DNA of 64,000 nt from Streptomyces pyxinae (GTDB lineage Bacteria; Actinomycetota; Actinomycetes; Streptomycetales; Streptomycetaceae), in the NCBI RefSeq assembly GCF_024756275.1, contig NZ_JANUGQ010000010.1:124001-188000 (forward strand), in the 5' to 3' direction. Below, in pieces: positions 34,882 through 42,324 of the stretch. Position 1 is the stretch's first letter. Each line of letters opens with the position of its first letter. Under the pieces are notes generated by a model. The model was given only the letters and a program-made list of their open reading frames with translations. It ran no database searches and was not told the DNA's origin. The translations under genes and the position numbers were made by a program.

Positions 34882-35065
34882 TGTTCCCTGGTGGGACACG
34901 TCCGTACGGTCGCGTGGCGTCGTGCGGCTCCCGCTGCCCTGCCCGGAACCTCCCCCCGCCCGACCGCGCACGCCGGTCGCCCGACGACGCCGTCCGCCCC
35001 CGTGGCGGCCCCGCCGTCGCACGCCGGTCCGCGGTCGCGCGGCTCACACCGAACGGAAAGCGGAC

Positions 35066-35818
35066 ATGACGCTTCATCGCATCCTTTCCTGGACCCCGGC
35101 GGCCGTCGTCTTCGACTGCGACGGCACCCTGATGGACACCGAACGCCACTGGGTGGACGCCCGGCAGCGTGCCTTCGACGAAGTGGGGCTGAGTCCCTCG
35201 GCGGGCTTCGCGGAACGGGCGAAGGGTCTGCACTACACCGAGTGCGGGCAGCTCATGGCCGACGAAGGGGGCCGTCCCGACCTGGGCCGGGACCTCGCCG
35301 AGCGGCTGCTGCGGCACTTCCTGGCGCTGGTCTCGGACAGCCCGGTGACCATGCCGGGCGCACGCGAGATGGTGGAGGCGGCCGCCGCCTTCGCCCCGCT
35401 GGCCGTCGCCAGCAACTGCCCCCGCGACGTGGTGGAGACGTGCCTGGACAACGCCGGGCTGCTCCGCCACTTCCGGGCCGTGGTGGTCCCGGACGACGAC
35501 GCGGTCCGGCCCAAGCCGGCCCCGGACGTCTATCTGACGGCGGCCCGGCACTGCGGGGCCGACCCGGCCGACGCCCTGGCGGTCGAGGACACCCACTGCG
35601 GGATCCTCGCCGCCGTCCGGGCCGGACTGCGGGTGCTCGGTGTCGGCCCCTGGCCGGGCGACGAGACCGCGGCCCTGGTCGACCTGTGGGTCGAGACGCT
35701 GGACGACCCTCGGGTCGGCGGCTGGGCCACCGAGCGGGCGCCGCTCCGGGCCACCGCGCCGCTGCCCGCGGCGGCTTCCCGGCCGGCCGGGGCGGTGTTC
35801 CCGGCCGCGGCCCACTGA
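35066..35818 (+). CDS. HAD-superfamily phosphatase (GPP/PGM-like)
   Basis: A 250-aa enzyme starting at ATG 35066 with CGGAAAG upstream and a ~185-nt leader. Motif I is VFDCDGTLMDTE (nucleophile Asp and acid Asp), motif II VASNCP, motif III Lys in RPKPAPD and motif IV AVEDTHCGI. A four-helix type C1 cap follows motif I, placing it with beta-phosphoglucomutase-like and glycerol-phosphate phosphatases. It sits 254 bp downstream of the butyrolactone synthase with its own promoter. A-factor synthesis requires removal of a phosphate derived from dihydroxyacetone phosphate, so it is a good candidate for that step (inference). The last ~25 residues are Ala/Pro-rich and dispensable-looking. Confidence 0.88.
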   Translation: MTLHRILSWTPAAVVFDCDGTLMDTERHWVDARQRAFDEVGLSPSAGFAERAKGLHYTECGQLMADEGGRPDLGRDLAERLLRHFLALVSDSPVTMPGAREMVEAAAAFAPLAVASNCPRDVVETCLDNAGLLRHFRAVVVPDDDAVRPKPAPDVYLTAARHCGADPADALAVEDTHCGILAAVRAGLRVLGVGPWPGDETAALVDLWVETLDDPRVGGWATERAPLRATAPLPAAASRPAGAVFPAAAH

Positions 35819-35838
35819 GCGGGCGGCCCGCCGCTCTC

Positions 35839-35868
35839 CCGGGGCGGACCCGCTCCGGTCCGCCCCGG
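35839..35868. terminator. Bidirectional terminator hairpin
   Basis: Perfect 12-bp arms CCGGGGCGGACC (35839-35850) and GGTCCGCCCCGG (35857-35868) with a 6-nt loop lie between the convergent HAD phosphatase and dhaL genes. Confidence 0.7.
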
Positions 35869-35894
35869 CGGACCACGGCGGGGACGCCGCCGGT

Positions 35895-36620
35895 TCAGTG
35901 CGGTACGGCGGTGCCCGGGTCCGCCAGCAGGGGCGCCAGCGCGGTGACCGTCGCGCCGGCCGAGGAGAGCAGCAGCCCGATGCCCACCGCACCCGGGTCC
36001 GGGACACCGGTGGCCCGTTCACCGACATAACTGGCCCGGCCGCGGCGCGCACGCAGGCGCGCCGTACCGCGCACCCCCTCCCATGCGGCGCGCGACGCAT
36101 GGGCGAGGGCCGCCCGGGGTCCGGCCTCGGCGGGGCACACCCGCAGCGCCTCGCACGCCGGATACAGGGCGTCCACCAGCGTCTTGTCCCCCGGCCTCGC
36201 CTCGCCGACCCGCTGTATGGCGGCGAGTCCGCCGGTGAGACCGGCCCGCAGCGCGGTCATGTCCAGGGCGGGACCGGCCGCCGCGACGGCCAGTTCCTCC
36301 AGCAGCAGCCCGAAGAGCGGGCCGCTGGTGCCGCCCACCCCGTCCAGGAAGGCGGTGGCCGCCGCCTGGAGCGGCCGCCCCGCCCGGTCGCCCGCCGGCA
36401 TCGCCGGGGCCGCCGCGGCCTCGGCGTCCAGGGCCGTGACGGTCGCGTCCAGGCCCGCCATGAGGTTCACCCCGAAGTCGCCGTCACCGACCCGCTGGTC
36501 GAGCGCGGTGAGTTGCGCCTCGGTGGCCCGGGCCGAGGCGGCGAACCTCCGCATCCAGCCCTCGGTGAAGGCCGCCCCCGTATATGTGGCGTCGTCCTCC
36601 GGCGCGTAGTGGTCCAGCAT
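35895..36620 (-). CDS. dhaL: Dihydroxyacetone kinase subunit DhaL
   Basis: A 241-aa all-helical kinase domain with AGGAGG upstream. The ADP/metal site is intact: Asp41, Asp46 and Asp48 in DQRVGDGDFGVNL reproduce the Dx4DxD pattern. DGVGGTSGPLFGLLLEE, ARPGDKTLVDALYPA and RRGRASYVGERATGVPDPGA are the other family motifs. DhaL partners DhaK to phosphorylate dihydroxyacetone to dihydroxyacetone phosphate; in PTS-type systems it is rephosphorylated by DhaM, which is not encoded nearby. It lies 24 nt downstream of dhaK, so the two form an operon. Confidence 0.93.
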   Translation of the reverse strand: MLDHYAPEDDATYTGAAFTEGWMRRFAASARATEAQLTALDQRVGDGDFGVNLMAGLDATVTALDAEAAAAPAMPAGDRAGRPLQAAATAFLDGVGGTSGPLFGLLLEELAVAAAGPALDMTALRAGLTGGLAAIQRVGEARPGDKTLVDALYPACEALRVCPAEAGPRAALAHASRAAWEGVRGTARLRARRGRASYVGERATGVPDPGAVGIGLLLSSAGATVTALAPLLADPGTAVPH

Positions 36621-36644
36621 CGTGCCACCTCCTGCCGCCCTCGG

Positions 36645-37640
36645 TCAGCGGGGCCACGCGGGCGTGTACGCCGGCGCGTCGAACCACTTGACCGTCTCGG
36701 TGTCCGCCCGCATGAGCGTGAGCGAGAAGCCGCGCATGTCCAGCGCGGTGACGAAGTCCCCCACCAGGATGCGCTCCGGCGTGAGTCCGCGCCGGTCGAG
36801 CCGGAGCGTGAACTCGTGCGCCGCTCCGTACAGTTCGAGGCGGGTCACCCCGCCGAGGCCGTTGACGAGCGCGACGACCGACTCGCCGGGGGCCGGTCCG
36901 AGCGAGGCCAGCAGCGCCTCGGTCATCCGGCCGACCAGCTCGCCCAGCGGCGGCCTGGACACCGTGCGGCGGGCCCGTTCGCCGTGGATGCCGACCCCGT
37001 ACTCCAGCTCCCCGTCCGCGAGTTCGAAGGCGGGGCGGCCGGTGGTGGGCGCGGTGTGGGCGGCCGAGGCGACGGCGATGCTGCGGCAGCGGGCCGCCAG
37101 ATCGGCGCCGAGCGCGGCGAGTTCATGGAGCCCGAGCCCGGTGTCGGCGGCGGCCCCGAGCACCTTCTCCACCAGCACGGTGGCCCCGGTGCCCCGGCGG
37201 CCCGCGGCCGACTCGGCCGAGTCCGACGCCACGTCGTCGTCGATGAGCACCCGGGCGCAGTCGATGCCCTCGTGGGCCAGCCGCTCGGCCGCGATGCCGA
37301 AGTTGATGCGGTCGCCCGTGTAGTTCTTGACCAGGTGCAGCACTCCCTCGGCGCGCGCCACCGCCCGGGAGGCGCCCAGGACCTGGCGGTTGTGCGGGGA
37401 GGCCATCAGCCGGCCGGGGCAGACGGCGTCGAGCATGCCCGCGCCGATGAAGCCCAGATGCAGCGGTTCATGTCCCGAACCGCCGCCCGACAGCAGGCCC
37501 ACCCGGCGGTTGGGGGACGGTTTCCGGGCGCACAGGAAGCCGCCCGGTTCGTCGTGGAGCACCAGGTCCGCGTGGACCCGGGCGAACCCGGCGAGCGCGT
37601 CGGGCACCATGCGGTCGGGGGAATTCGCGAAGTACACCAT
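36645..37640 (-). CDS. dhaK: Dihydroxyacetone kinase subunit DhaK
   Basis: A 331-aa substrate-binding subunit with GGGAGG before ATG 37640. LLSGGGSGHEPLHLGFIGAGMLDAVCPG, KNYTGDRINFG (Asp110), RRGTGATVLVEK and GVGIHGE are conserved. His219 in the last motif is the residue that binds dihydroxyacetone covalently in this family. First gene of a dhaK-dhaL operon; product dihydroxyacetone phosphate would feed glycolysis and also the AfsA-type synthase 2 kb away. It differs clearly from the second dhaK at 62997, so they are paralogues rather than a recent duplication. Confidence 0.93.
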   Translation of the reverse strand: MVYFANSPDRMVPDALAGFARVHADLVLHDEPGGFLCARKPSPNRRVGLLSGGGSGHEPLHLGFIGAGMLDAVCPGRLMASPHNRQVLGASRAVARAEGVLHLVKNYTGDRINFGIAAERLAHEGIDCARVLIDDDVASDSAESAAGRRGTGATVLVEKVLGAAADTGLGLHELAALGADLAARCRSIAVASAAHTAPTTGRPAFELADGELEYGVGIHGERARRTVSRPPLGELVGRMTEALLASLGPAPGESVVALVNGLGGVTRLELYGAAHEFTLRLDRRGLTPERILVGDFVTALDMRGFSLTLMRADTETVKWFDAPAYTPAWPR

Positions 37641-38151
37641 GGCCGGCCTCCCAGACCTCTGCGGCCTCCCATTGACCGCGCGACGGGGCGGGCGGGGCCG
37701 GACCTTGCGGGCGGGTCGATCAGGCGCACGCCGCCTTCGGACGCGACGTGCGGTGTTGCCTCACGGGCTGTCGCCGTTCGCTCCTCCTTCCGGCCATCGT
37801 GCGGCTGTCCGATCGGGGTGGCAAGTCGTAGGCGGAGAGCGCGGGGTGCGCAGGGCGCACAAGCGGGGCGTGCGGCGGGACCAGGGGGCGCGTTCGGAGA
37901 CGGGCGGTCCCGGACGCGCCCGCCGAGCCCGGCCGGAGGCCACCGGCGGTGCCGGGCCCGGCATCAGGGGCGGCGCGAAGAACCGTGCGCCGGGGTGCAT
38001 GAGCCGGGGCCGGTGGGGCACTCGTACGCCCTCGGTACCGCCGTACGGGTGAGCTGGCGGACGGGCCGGGGCGCCCGGCAGGCGGGGCACTCCGGCGACG
38101 GCGGGGCCCGCCTGCCCGCTCAGCGCGAGGCCGGGGCGTCCGGCCGGCGGG
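37641..38151. other. Intergenic region upstream of dhaK
   Basis: A 511-bp stretch between the dhaK start and the end of the next - strand gene. It should hold the dhaK promoter, but I could not pick a convincing -35/-10 pair. Open frames across it overlap known genes or have poor coding character. Nothing else is seen. Confidence 0.35.
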
Positions 38152-38628
38152 TCACTCCTCTCCGGCCGGGTCGGGGAGCATGCCGCTGGCGCGCGCGATC
38201 CCTTCCACCTCCCGCTGATCGGCACCGCGCCGCTCCTGCTGGGCGTCGAGTTTCTCCCGCATCGCGCGCAGCCGTTCCGGATCGGCGGCCACCTCGGGCG
38301 GCACCAGGGACATGGCGCCCTTGACGAACTCGCCGTCACCGAGCGGCACGACGACATGCGCGGCCCGGTCCTCATGACCGGGGCTCATCGCGCCGAGGAG
38401 TCCCATGAGGTTGAGGAACTCCTGCTGGACGGCCGGGGTGAACAGCTCCCGCTCCTCCTCGTCCAGTTGTAACCGGACGGTGCCCCCGCCGTTCTCGGCC
38501 CAGAGCTTGAAGGTCTCCATCAGCAGGCCGAACTGCTCGGGAACCATCCGGGCCCGGAGCGCCTCCACATAGAGCGCGAAGCGCGCCCGCGGGACCTCCG
38601 CCGGGTCCTTCTGTGCGTCGTCGGCCAC
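38152..38628 (-). CDS. Hypothetical protein with TTA codon (158 aa)
   Basis: A 158-aa protein starting at GTG 38628, with AGGAG 6 nt upstream; the ATG at 38769 would add a disordered Arg/Pro stretch. It is acidic and predicted helical (RARFALYVEALRARMVPEQFGLLMETFKLWAENGG) with a central LQLDEEERELFTPAVQQEFLNLMGLLGAMS and a C-terminal helix. No domain is recognised. The codon at 38472-38470 is TTA, rare in Streptomyces and read only by the bldA tRNA, so expression is likely tied to development. Neighbours are repeats upstream and dhaK downstream. Confidence 0.75.
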   Translation of the reverse strand: MADDAQKDPAEVPRARFALYVEALRARMVPEQFGLLMETFKLWAENGGGTVRLQLDEEERELFTPAVQQEFLNLMGLLGAMSPGHEDRAAHVVVPLGDGEFVKGAMSLVPPEVAADPERLRAMREKLDAQQERRGADQREVEGIARASGMLPDPAGEE

Positions 38629-38892
38629 GGTGGCTCCTGTCTGGCGGGCCGGGGCGGGCCCGGCCGGCTCGGTCGTCACCGACCGCGACGGCCGCGGACG
38701 GCGGGTCCATCGTCGCACCCCCTCCCCGGCCGTGTCCGCTCCCCCGGCGGAAAGACGGCCCGGGGCCAAGCCGGTTGGGCGGCCCGCGCCCCCGGCGAGC
38801 GAGCCGCCCGGGGCCGGGCGGACGCCGTATCCCGGTCACCCGTCCTGCCGGGCACACCCCGGGCGCCGGGCGACCGCCATGCCCCCGGTGCT

Positions 38893-38996
38893 GGGCACCT
38901 GGGCACCTGGGCACCTGGGCACCTGGGCACCTGGGCACCTGGGCACCTGGGCACCTGGGCACCTGGGCACCTGGGCACCTGGGCACCTGGGCACCT
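38893..38996. repeat. Perfect tandem repeat, 13 copies of GGGCACCT
   Basis: Thirteen uninterrupted, identical 8-bp units (104 bp) lie in the 1-kb non-coding region 38629-39637. An 8-bp unit is not a multiple of three, and open frames across it simply read the repeat, so it is not a protein repeat. Perfect identity suggests recent slippage and likely length variation among strains. Confidence 0.9.
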
Positions 38997-39239
38997 GCCG
39001 GACCGTACGCACTCCGGTGGCCGCCGCGTCCCGGCGTGCCCTCGGGCCGGACGCACTCCGGCGGCCGGACGACCGGCGTGTCCCCGCGTGTCCGTCGTGT
39101 CCCCGCGCACCGGCGCGCCTGCGCACCGCGGTGCCCGGGACGACCGCCGTACTCCCGAGGACCGGCCGGCATCCCCGTGCGGGACACGCCTCCGGACGAC
39201 GCCGACACCCATGCCCCCGGCCCCGAGAGCCCGCACCGC

Positions 39240-39306
39240 GCCCGCACTTGCCCCGCAGGCCGCTGATGCCCCTGAGCGCATGCGCCCGCACTTGCCCCGC
39301 GGGCCG
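39240..39306. repeat. Direct repeat GCCCGCACTTGCCCCGC, two copies
   Basis: Near-identical 23-bp copies at 39240-39262 and 39284-39306 are spaced 44 bp apart and differ at one base after the shared 17-bp core. Confidence 0.55.
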
Positions 39307-39378
39307 CCCATGCCTCTCCTTCCGGTCCTTCCGGGCGAATGAGCCGAAGGGGCGCGCGGGTGCCGAAAGGTGGGGGTA

Positions 39379-39399
39379 CCCCCGGACGAAGTCCGGGGG
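39379..39399. repeat. Palindromic repeat CCCCCGGAC-GAA-GTCCGGGGG
   Basis: A perfect 9-bp stem with a GAA loop, preceded by GGTGGGGGTA. It resembles a palindromic element I recall as widespread between Streptomyces genes. A degraded copy with a GGG centre and one changed arm occurs at 39476-39496, just before the sigma-factor gene. Confidence 0.6.
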
Positions 39400-39547
39400 A
39401 GCGCGCGGGACGGTGAGGAACGAGCCATCCGAGCACATCGACCGTCGACACACGCTCAAAGCGCCCCAATGGGGTCCCCCGGACGGGGTCCGGCGGAGAA
39501 GTAGCCTCAAAAAAGTCCAAACTTTGCCTGGTGGCCGGGCATCTCGC

Positions 39548-39553
39548 TAGGCT
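39548..39553 (+). promoter_or_regulatory. Probable -10 box for the sigma-factor/T7SS operon
   Basis: TAGGCT at 39548-39553 has the Streptomyces -10 form. GTG 39563, 9 nt downstream, could be a leaderless start that lengthens the sigma factor by 25 residues; the -35 is unclear. Confidence 0.4.
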
Positions 39554-39637
39554 GCACAATCCGTGTCGGGCCCACCGATGTGCCGGAGAGCCGGTACCGA
39601 ACCCGCACGTGTCGAACAGTCCGGGGAATTCAGCACT

Positions 39638-40219
39638 ATGACGTCATCGGCACGTTCCGCGCCGGACGGCGCGAGAGCGCTCTCACCGGAGGAACGGTTC
39701 ACCGCCGTCGTCCGGGCCCGGCGGCAGCCGCTCCTGCGCTATGTCCTGAGCCTGCTGCCCGCCGATCCGCAACGCGCCGAGGACGTGGTGCAGGAGACCC
39801 TGCTGCGGGCCTGGCTCGCCGCTCGTCCGGACGCGGAACCCACCCGCGCCGGGGGCACCGAGGGCGCGGAGGCCCAGGACCCCACCGCGGCCTGGCTGTT
39901 CACCGTGGCCAGGAACGTGGTGATCGACTGGAGCCGCCGGGACGGTGTCCGGCCCGCCGTGCTCCTCGCCACCACGCCCGACCGGCCCGCGCCCGCCGAC
40001 GACTCCGCGCGGGTCGCCGACCGGGTCGAGGTCGTCGGCCTGCTCACCCCACTCTCCCGTCGCCACCGCGAGGTTCTGGTGTACACATATCTGCTCGGGT
40101 GCTCCGGCCCCGACGCCGCTCGGGCCCTGGCGATTCCGCCGGGCACCGTCAAGTCCCGGCTCCATCACGCCCTGCGCGAGGCCCGGCACGCCGCCGGCCG
40201 GCTGCGGGACTGCGCGTGA
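39638..40219 (+). CDS. ECF-type RNA polymerase sigma factor
   Basis: A 193-aa sigma factor. I use ATG 39638 (GGGGAA 9 nt upstream); GTG 39563 is a leaderless alternative. Sigma region 2 is RFTAVVRARRQPLLRYVLSLLPADPQRAEDVVQETLLRAWLA, and region 4 is LSRRHREVLVYTYLLGCSGPDAARALAIPPGTVKSRLHHALREARHA, ending in a standard HTH. The linker is long, with an acidic insert. No anti-sigma gene follows; instead the stop overlaps (GTGA) a membrane-protein gene of the type VII locus. It may therefore control this locus, and the membrane protein could conceivably also act as its regulator (inference). Confidence 0.92.
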   Translation: MTSSARSAPDGARALSPEERFTAVVRARRQPLLRYVLSLLPADPQRAEDVVQETLLRAWLAARPDAEPTRAGGTEGAEAQDPTAAWLFTVARNVVIDWSRRDGVRPAVLLATTPDRPAPADDSARVADRVEVVGLLTPLSRRHREVLVYTYLLGCSGPDAARALAIPPGTVKSRLHHALREARHAAGRLRDCA

Positions 40220-42324
40220 CGGGGCAGGCCGCGACGGCGGCTCCCCTCCGAGGACCGGGCGTTTCCCCACCGGACCGGCTGATCCCGGATCAGTTGCCGG
40301 CGGACCGGGCGTTTTCGGACCTGGCCCGGCCGGACGGGGCGTCACTCGCGCTGCCGATGCCGGACCGTACATCCTGGTTCATCCTGATCGGTCTGCTGGT
40401 CGTCGTGATCGCGCTGCTCTGGTGGTTCGGCCGGACGGTGAACCGGCAGGGCGGGGTGAAGCGCGCGTTCCGGCGTCTGGTCTGGGAGGCACGGATGACC
40501 GGCCGGGCGCTGACCCGGCCGTGGCGGGCCTTCCGGCGCGACCGGCGCCGGACCAGAACGCTGGTCGCCCATCTCGCCGCGCCGGAGGCCCGGTCCGCCG
40601 CGCTCGCGGTGCTGGACCGGGCCGACCGGGTCGCCGGCGAGCCCTCCCGGGCGCTGGCGGTCCGGCTCACCCCGGCCCGGGACCGGGCGCGGGTGATGCT
40701 GGCCGGTCGCGACGTACGGGTGCCCCCGGCGCCCTGGAGCACCGGGGCGGACGCGCGCGGCTGGACCTGGTCCGTCCCGCTCGGCCGGGACCGGAAGGAC
40801 GCCGTCGACGTCACCGGGCCGGACCCGGAGGCGGACGAACCCCCGGCCGCCCGGCTGCCCCTGGTGCTGGGCGTCGACCGGGAGATCCCGGGCGGCGTGG
40901 TGGTGGCCGACTGGCTCGCCGGTCCGCCCGCGCTGACGGTGGAGGGCGACGGCCAGGCCGGGCGGAGCGTCCTCCAGGCGCTGACCGCACAGCTCGACAC
41001 GCTGCCGGACGGACCCGCGGTCCTGGTCGCCCAGGGGGTGCACCCCCGCTTCACGGGCCGTCCCCTGGCCGAGCTGGTCGAGGAGCTGGAGGCCCGGGCG
41101 GACGCGGCCGCCGGGCAGCCGGAACCGTCGGCCGGGGATGGCGAAAGCGCCCCGGGCCCCGGGGACGGGACGGACGCCGGGGACCCGGCTCCGCTGCCGC
41201 CGGCGCTGGTCTGCTGGGCGCCCGACACGGGGCTGGCCGCCCGGCTCGCCGTGCTGGCCGAGCGGGGCGCCGTACTGGTACTCGCCGGCGGGAAGCTGCC
41301 CGGGCGTACCTGGTCGCTGCATGTCGAACCGTCCGGGCGACTGCTGGCGCCCGGGCTGAACCTGGACGTGGAGGCGGGTGCCCTCAGCCGGGCCGTCGCC
41401 CGCGCCCTGCGCCGTAGAACCGCCGGGCACCGTCCGCCGCCGCCCGGTGCCGGACGCCGGGAGACCGCGCCGTCCGGACCGGAGGGTGCGGAGGCGCCCG
41501 CCGCCGGGCCGGCCGGGACCGGGACGCGCCCGGAGGCCACCGACCCCGCCACGGAGCGGGAGGCCCGGCGGCCCGGGGAGACGGCCGCCACGGAGCGGAC
41601 GGCCCCGAAGCCGAAGGAACCCGCCGCCCCGGCCCCGGAGTCCGGCCGCCGCCCCTCCCCCGCCCCGGCGACCCCCGGAGCCCCGGATCTCACGGAGCCG
41701 GTGCCCGGCCGGGCACCCGTGCCGGCGCGGGACCACGCCGTCCCGGACCGGGCGCCGGCAGGACACCGGGAGGCCGTGACACCGGCGCGCCCGGAGCCGT
41801 CCCCGGCGGCCTCCCCGGACCTCACCGAGCCGGAGGCCGGACCGTCGTCCGCGCGGGACCACACCGGCGCCCCGGACTTCCTGGAGCCGGCCCCCGTGGC
41901 GTCCCGCTCCGGCGCGCCCTCGGCGCCCGGCCTCCAGGAGCCGGGCGCCCGGCCGGACGGACCCGGGCCCCGGATTCCGGCCGCCCCGGCCGCACCCGCC
42001 GTCCCGACGGCGCCGGAGGTCCCGGCCGGCTTCGAGGAGCCCGCCCCCGCCGCGCCCCCGGCCCGGGTGCCGGAACAGCCGGACCGGCCGGAGCGGCCCG
42101 CACAGCCCGTACGGCCCGAACGGCCCGAACGGCCCGAACGGCCGGAGCAGCCGGTCCGGCGTGAGCACCGCCCGCCCCGCCCCGCGCCCGTACCCGACTT
42201 CGAGGAGCCCGAGCCCGAACCCGCCCGCCCGGCCGGCCGGGAGTCCGGGGTGTCGGCCGCACCGGACCCCCGCCCGTCCGCCGCCTCCGGCGACCATCCC
42301 GAACGGAACCCCCGCCACCCGTGA
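40216..42324 (+). CDS. Membrane protein with Pro-rich multi-motif tail (T7SS-associated)
   Basis: A 702-aa protein starting at GTG 40216 in the GTGA overlap. A ~50-residue head precedes one strong membrane helix (~54-74, WFILIGLLVVVIALLWWFG). A basic helical stretch (KRAFRRLVWEARMTGRALTRPWRAFRRDRRR) and an alpha/beta domain to ~420 follow, whose strands include ARLPLVLGVD and GPAVLVAQGVHPRF. The rest (~425-702) is disordered and rich in Pro, Ala and Glu. It carries six copies of a [DG]-[FL]-x-E-P motif at ~491, 535, 554, 572, 605 and 661. Its place in the operon recalls EccE-like T7SS subunits, but no homology is claimed. The stop overlaps the ATPase start. Confidence 0.78.
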   Translation: MTGQAATAAPLRGPGVSPPDRLIPDQLPADRAFSDLARPDGASLALPMPDRTSWFILIGLLVVVIALLWWFGRTVNRQGGVKRAFRRLVWEARMTGRALTRPWRAFRRDRRRTRTLVAHLAAPEARSAALAVLDRADRVAGEPSRALAVRLTPARDRARVMLAGRDVRVPPAPWSTGADARGWTWSVPLGRDRKDAVDVTGPDPEADEPPAARLPLVLGVDREIPGGVVVADWLAGPPALTVEGDGQAGRSVLQALTAQLDTLPDGPAVLVAQGVHPRFTGRPLAELVEELEARADAAAGQPEPSAGDGESAPGPGDGTDAGDPAPLPPALVCWAPDTGLAARLAVLAERGAVLVLAGGKLPGRTWSLHVEPSGRLLAPGLNLDVEAGALSRAVARALRRRTAGHRPPPPGAGRRETAPSGPEGAEAPAAGPAGTGTRPEATDPATEREARRPGETAATERTAPKPKEPAAPAPESGRRPSPAPATPGAPDLTEPVPGRAPVPARDHAVPDRAPAGHREAVTPARPEPSPAASPDLTEPEAGPSSARDHTGAPDFLEPAPVASRSGAPSAPGLQEPGARPDGPGPRIPAAPAAPAVPTAPEVPAGFEEPAPAAPPARVPEQPDRPERPAQPVRPERPERPERPEQPVRREHRPPRPAPVPDFEEPEPEPARPAGRESGVSAAPDPRPSAASGDHPERNPRHP

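Noticed and set aside
37641..38151. Possible small gene upstream of dhaK
   Set aside because: Candidate frames overlap neighbouring genes, have poor third-position bias and no ribosome site.
38613..39550. Overlapping + and - open frames through the 8-bp tandem repeat
   Set aside because: They read a nucleotide repeat as protein repeats (e.g. LGTWAPGH), lack ribosome sites, and exist in several frames at once.
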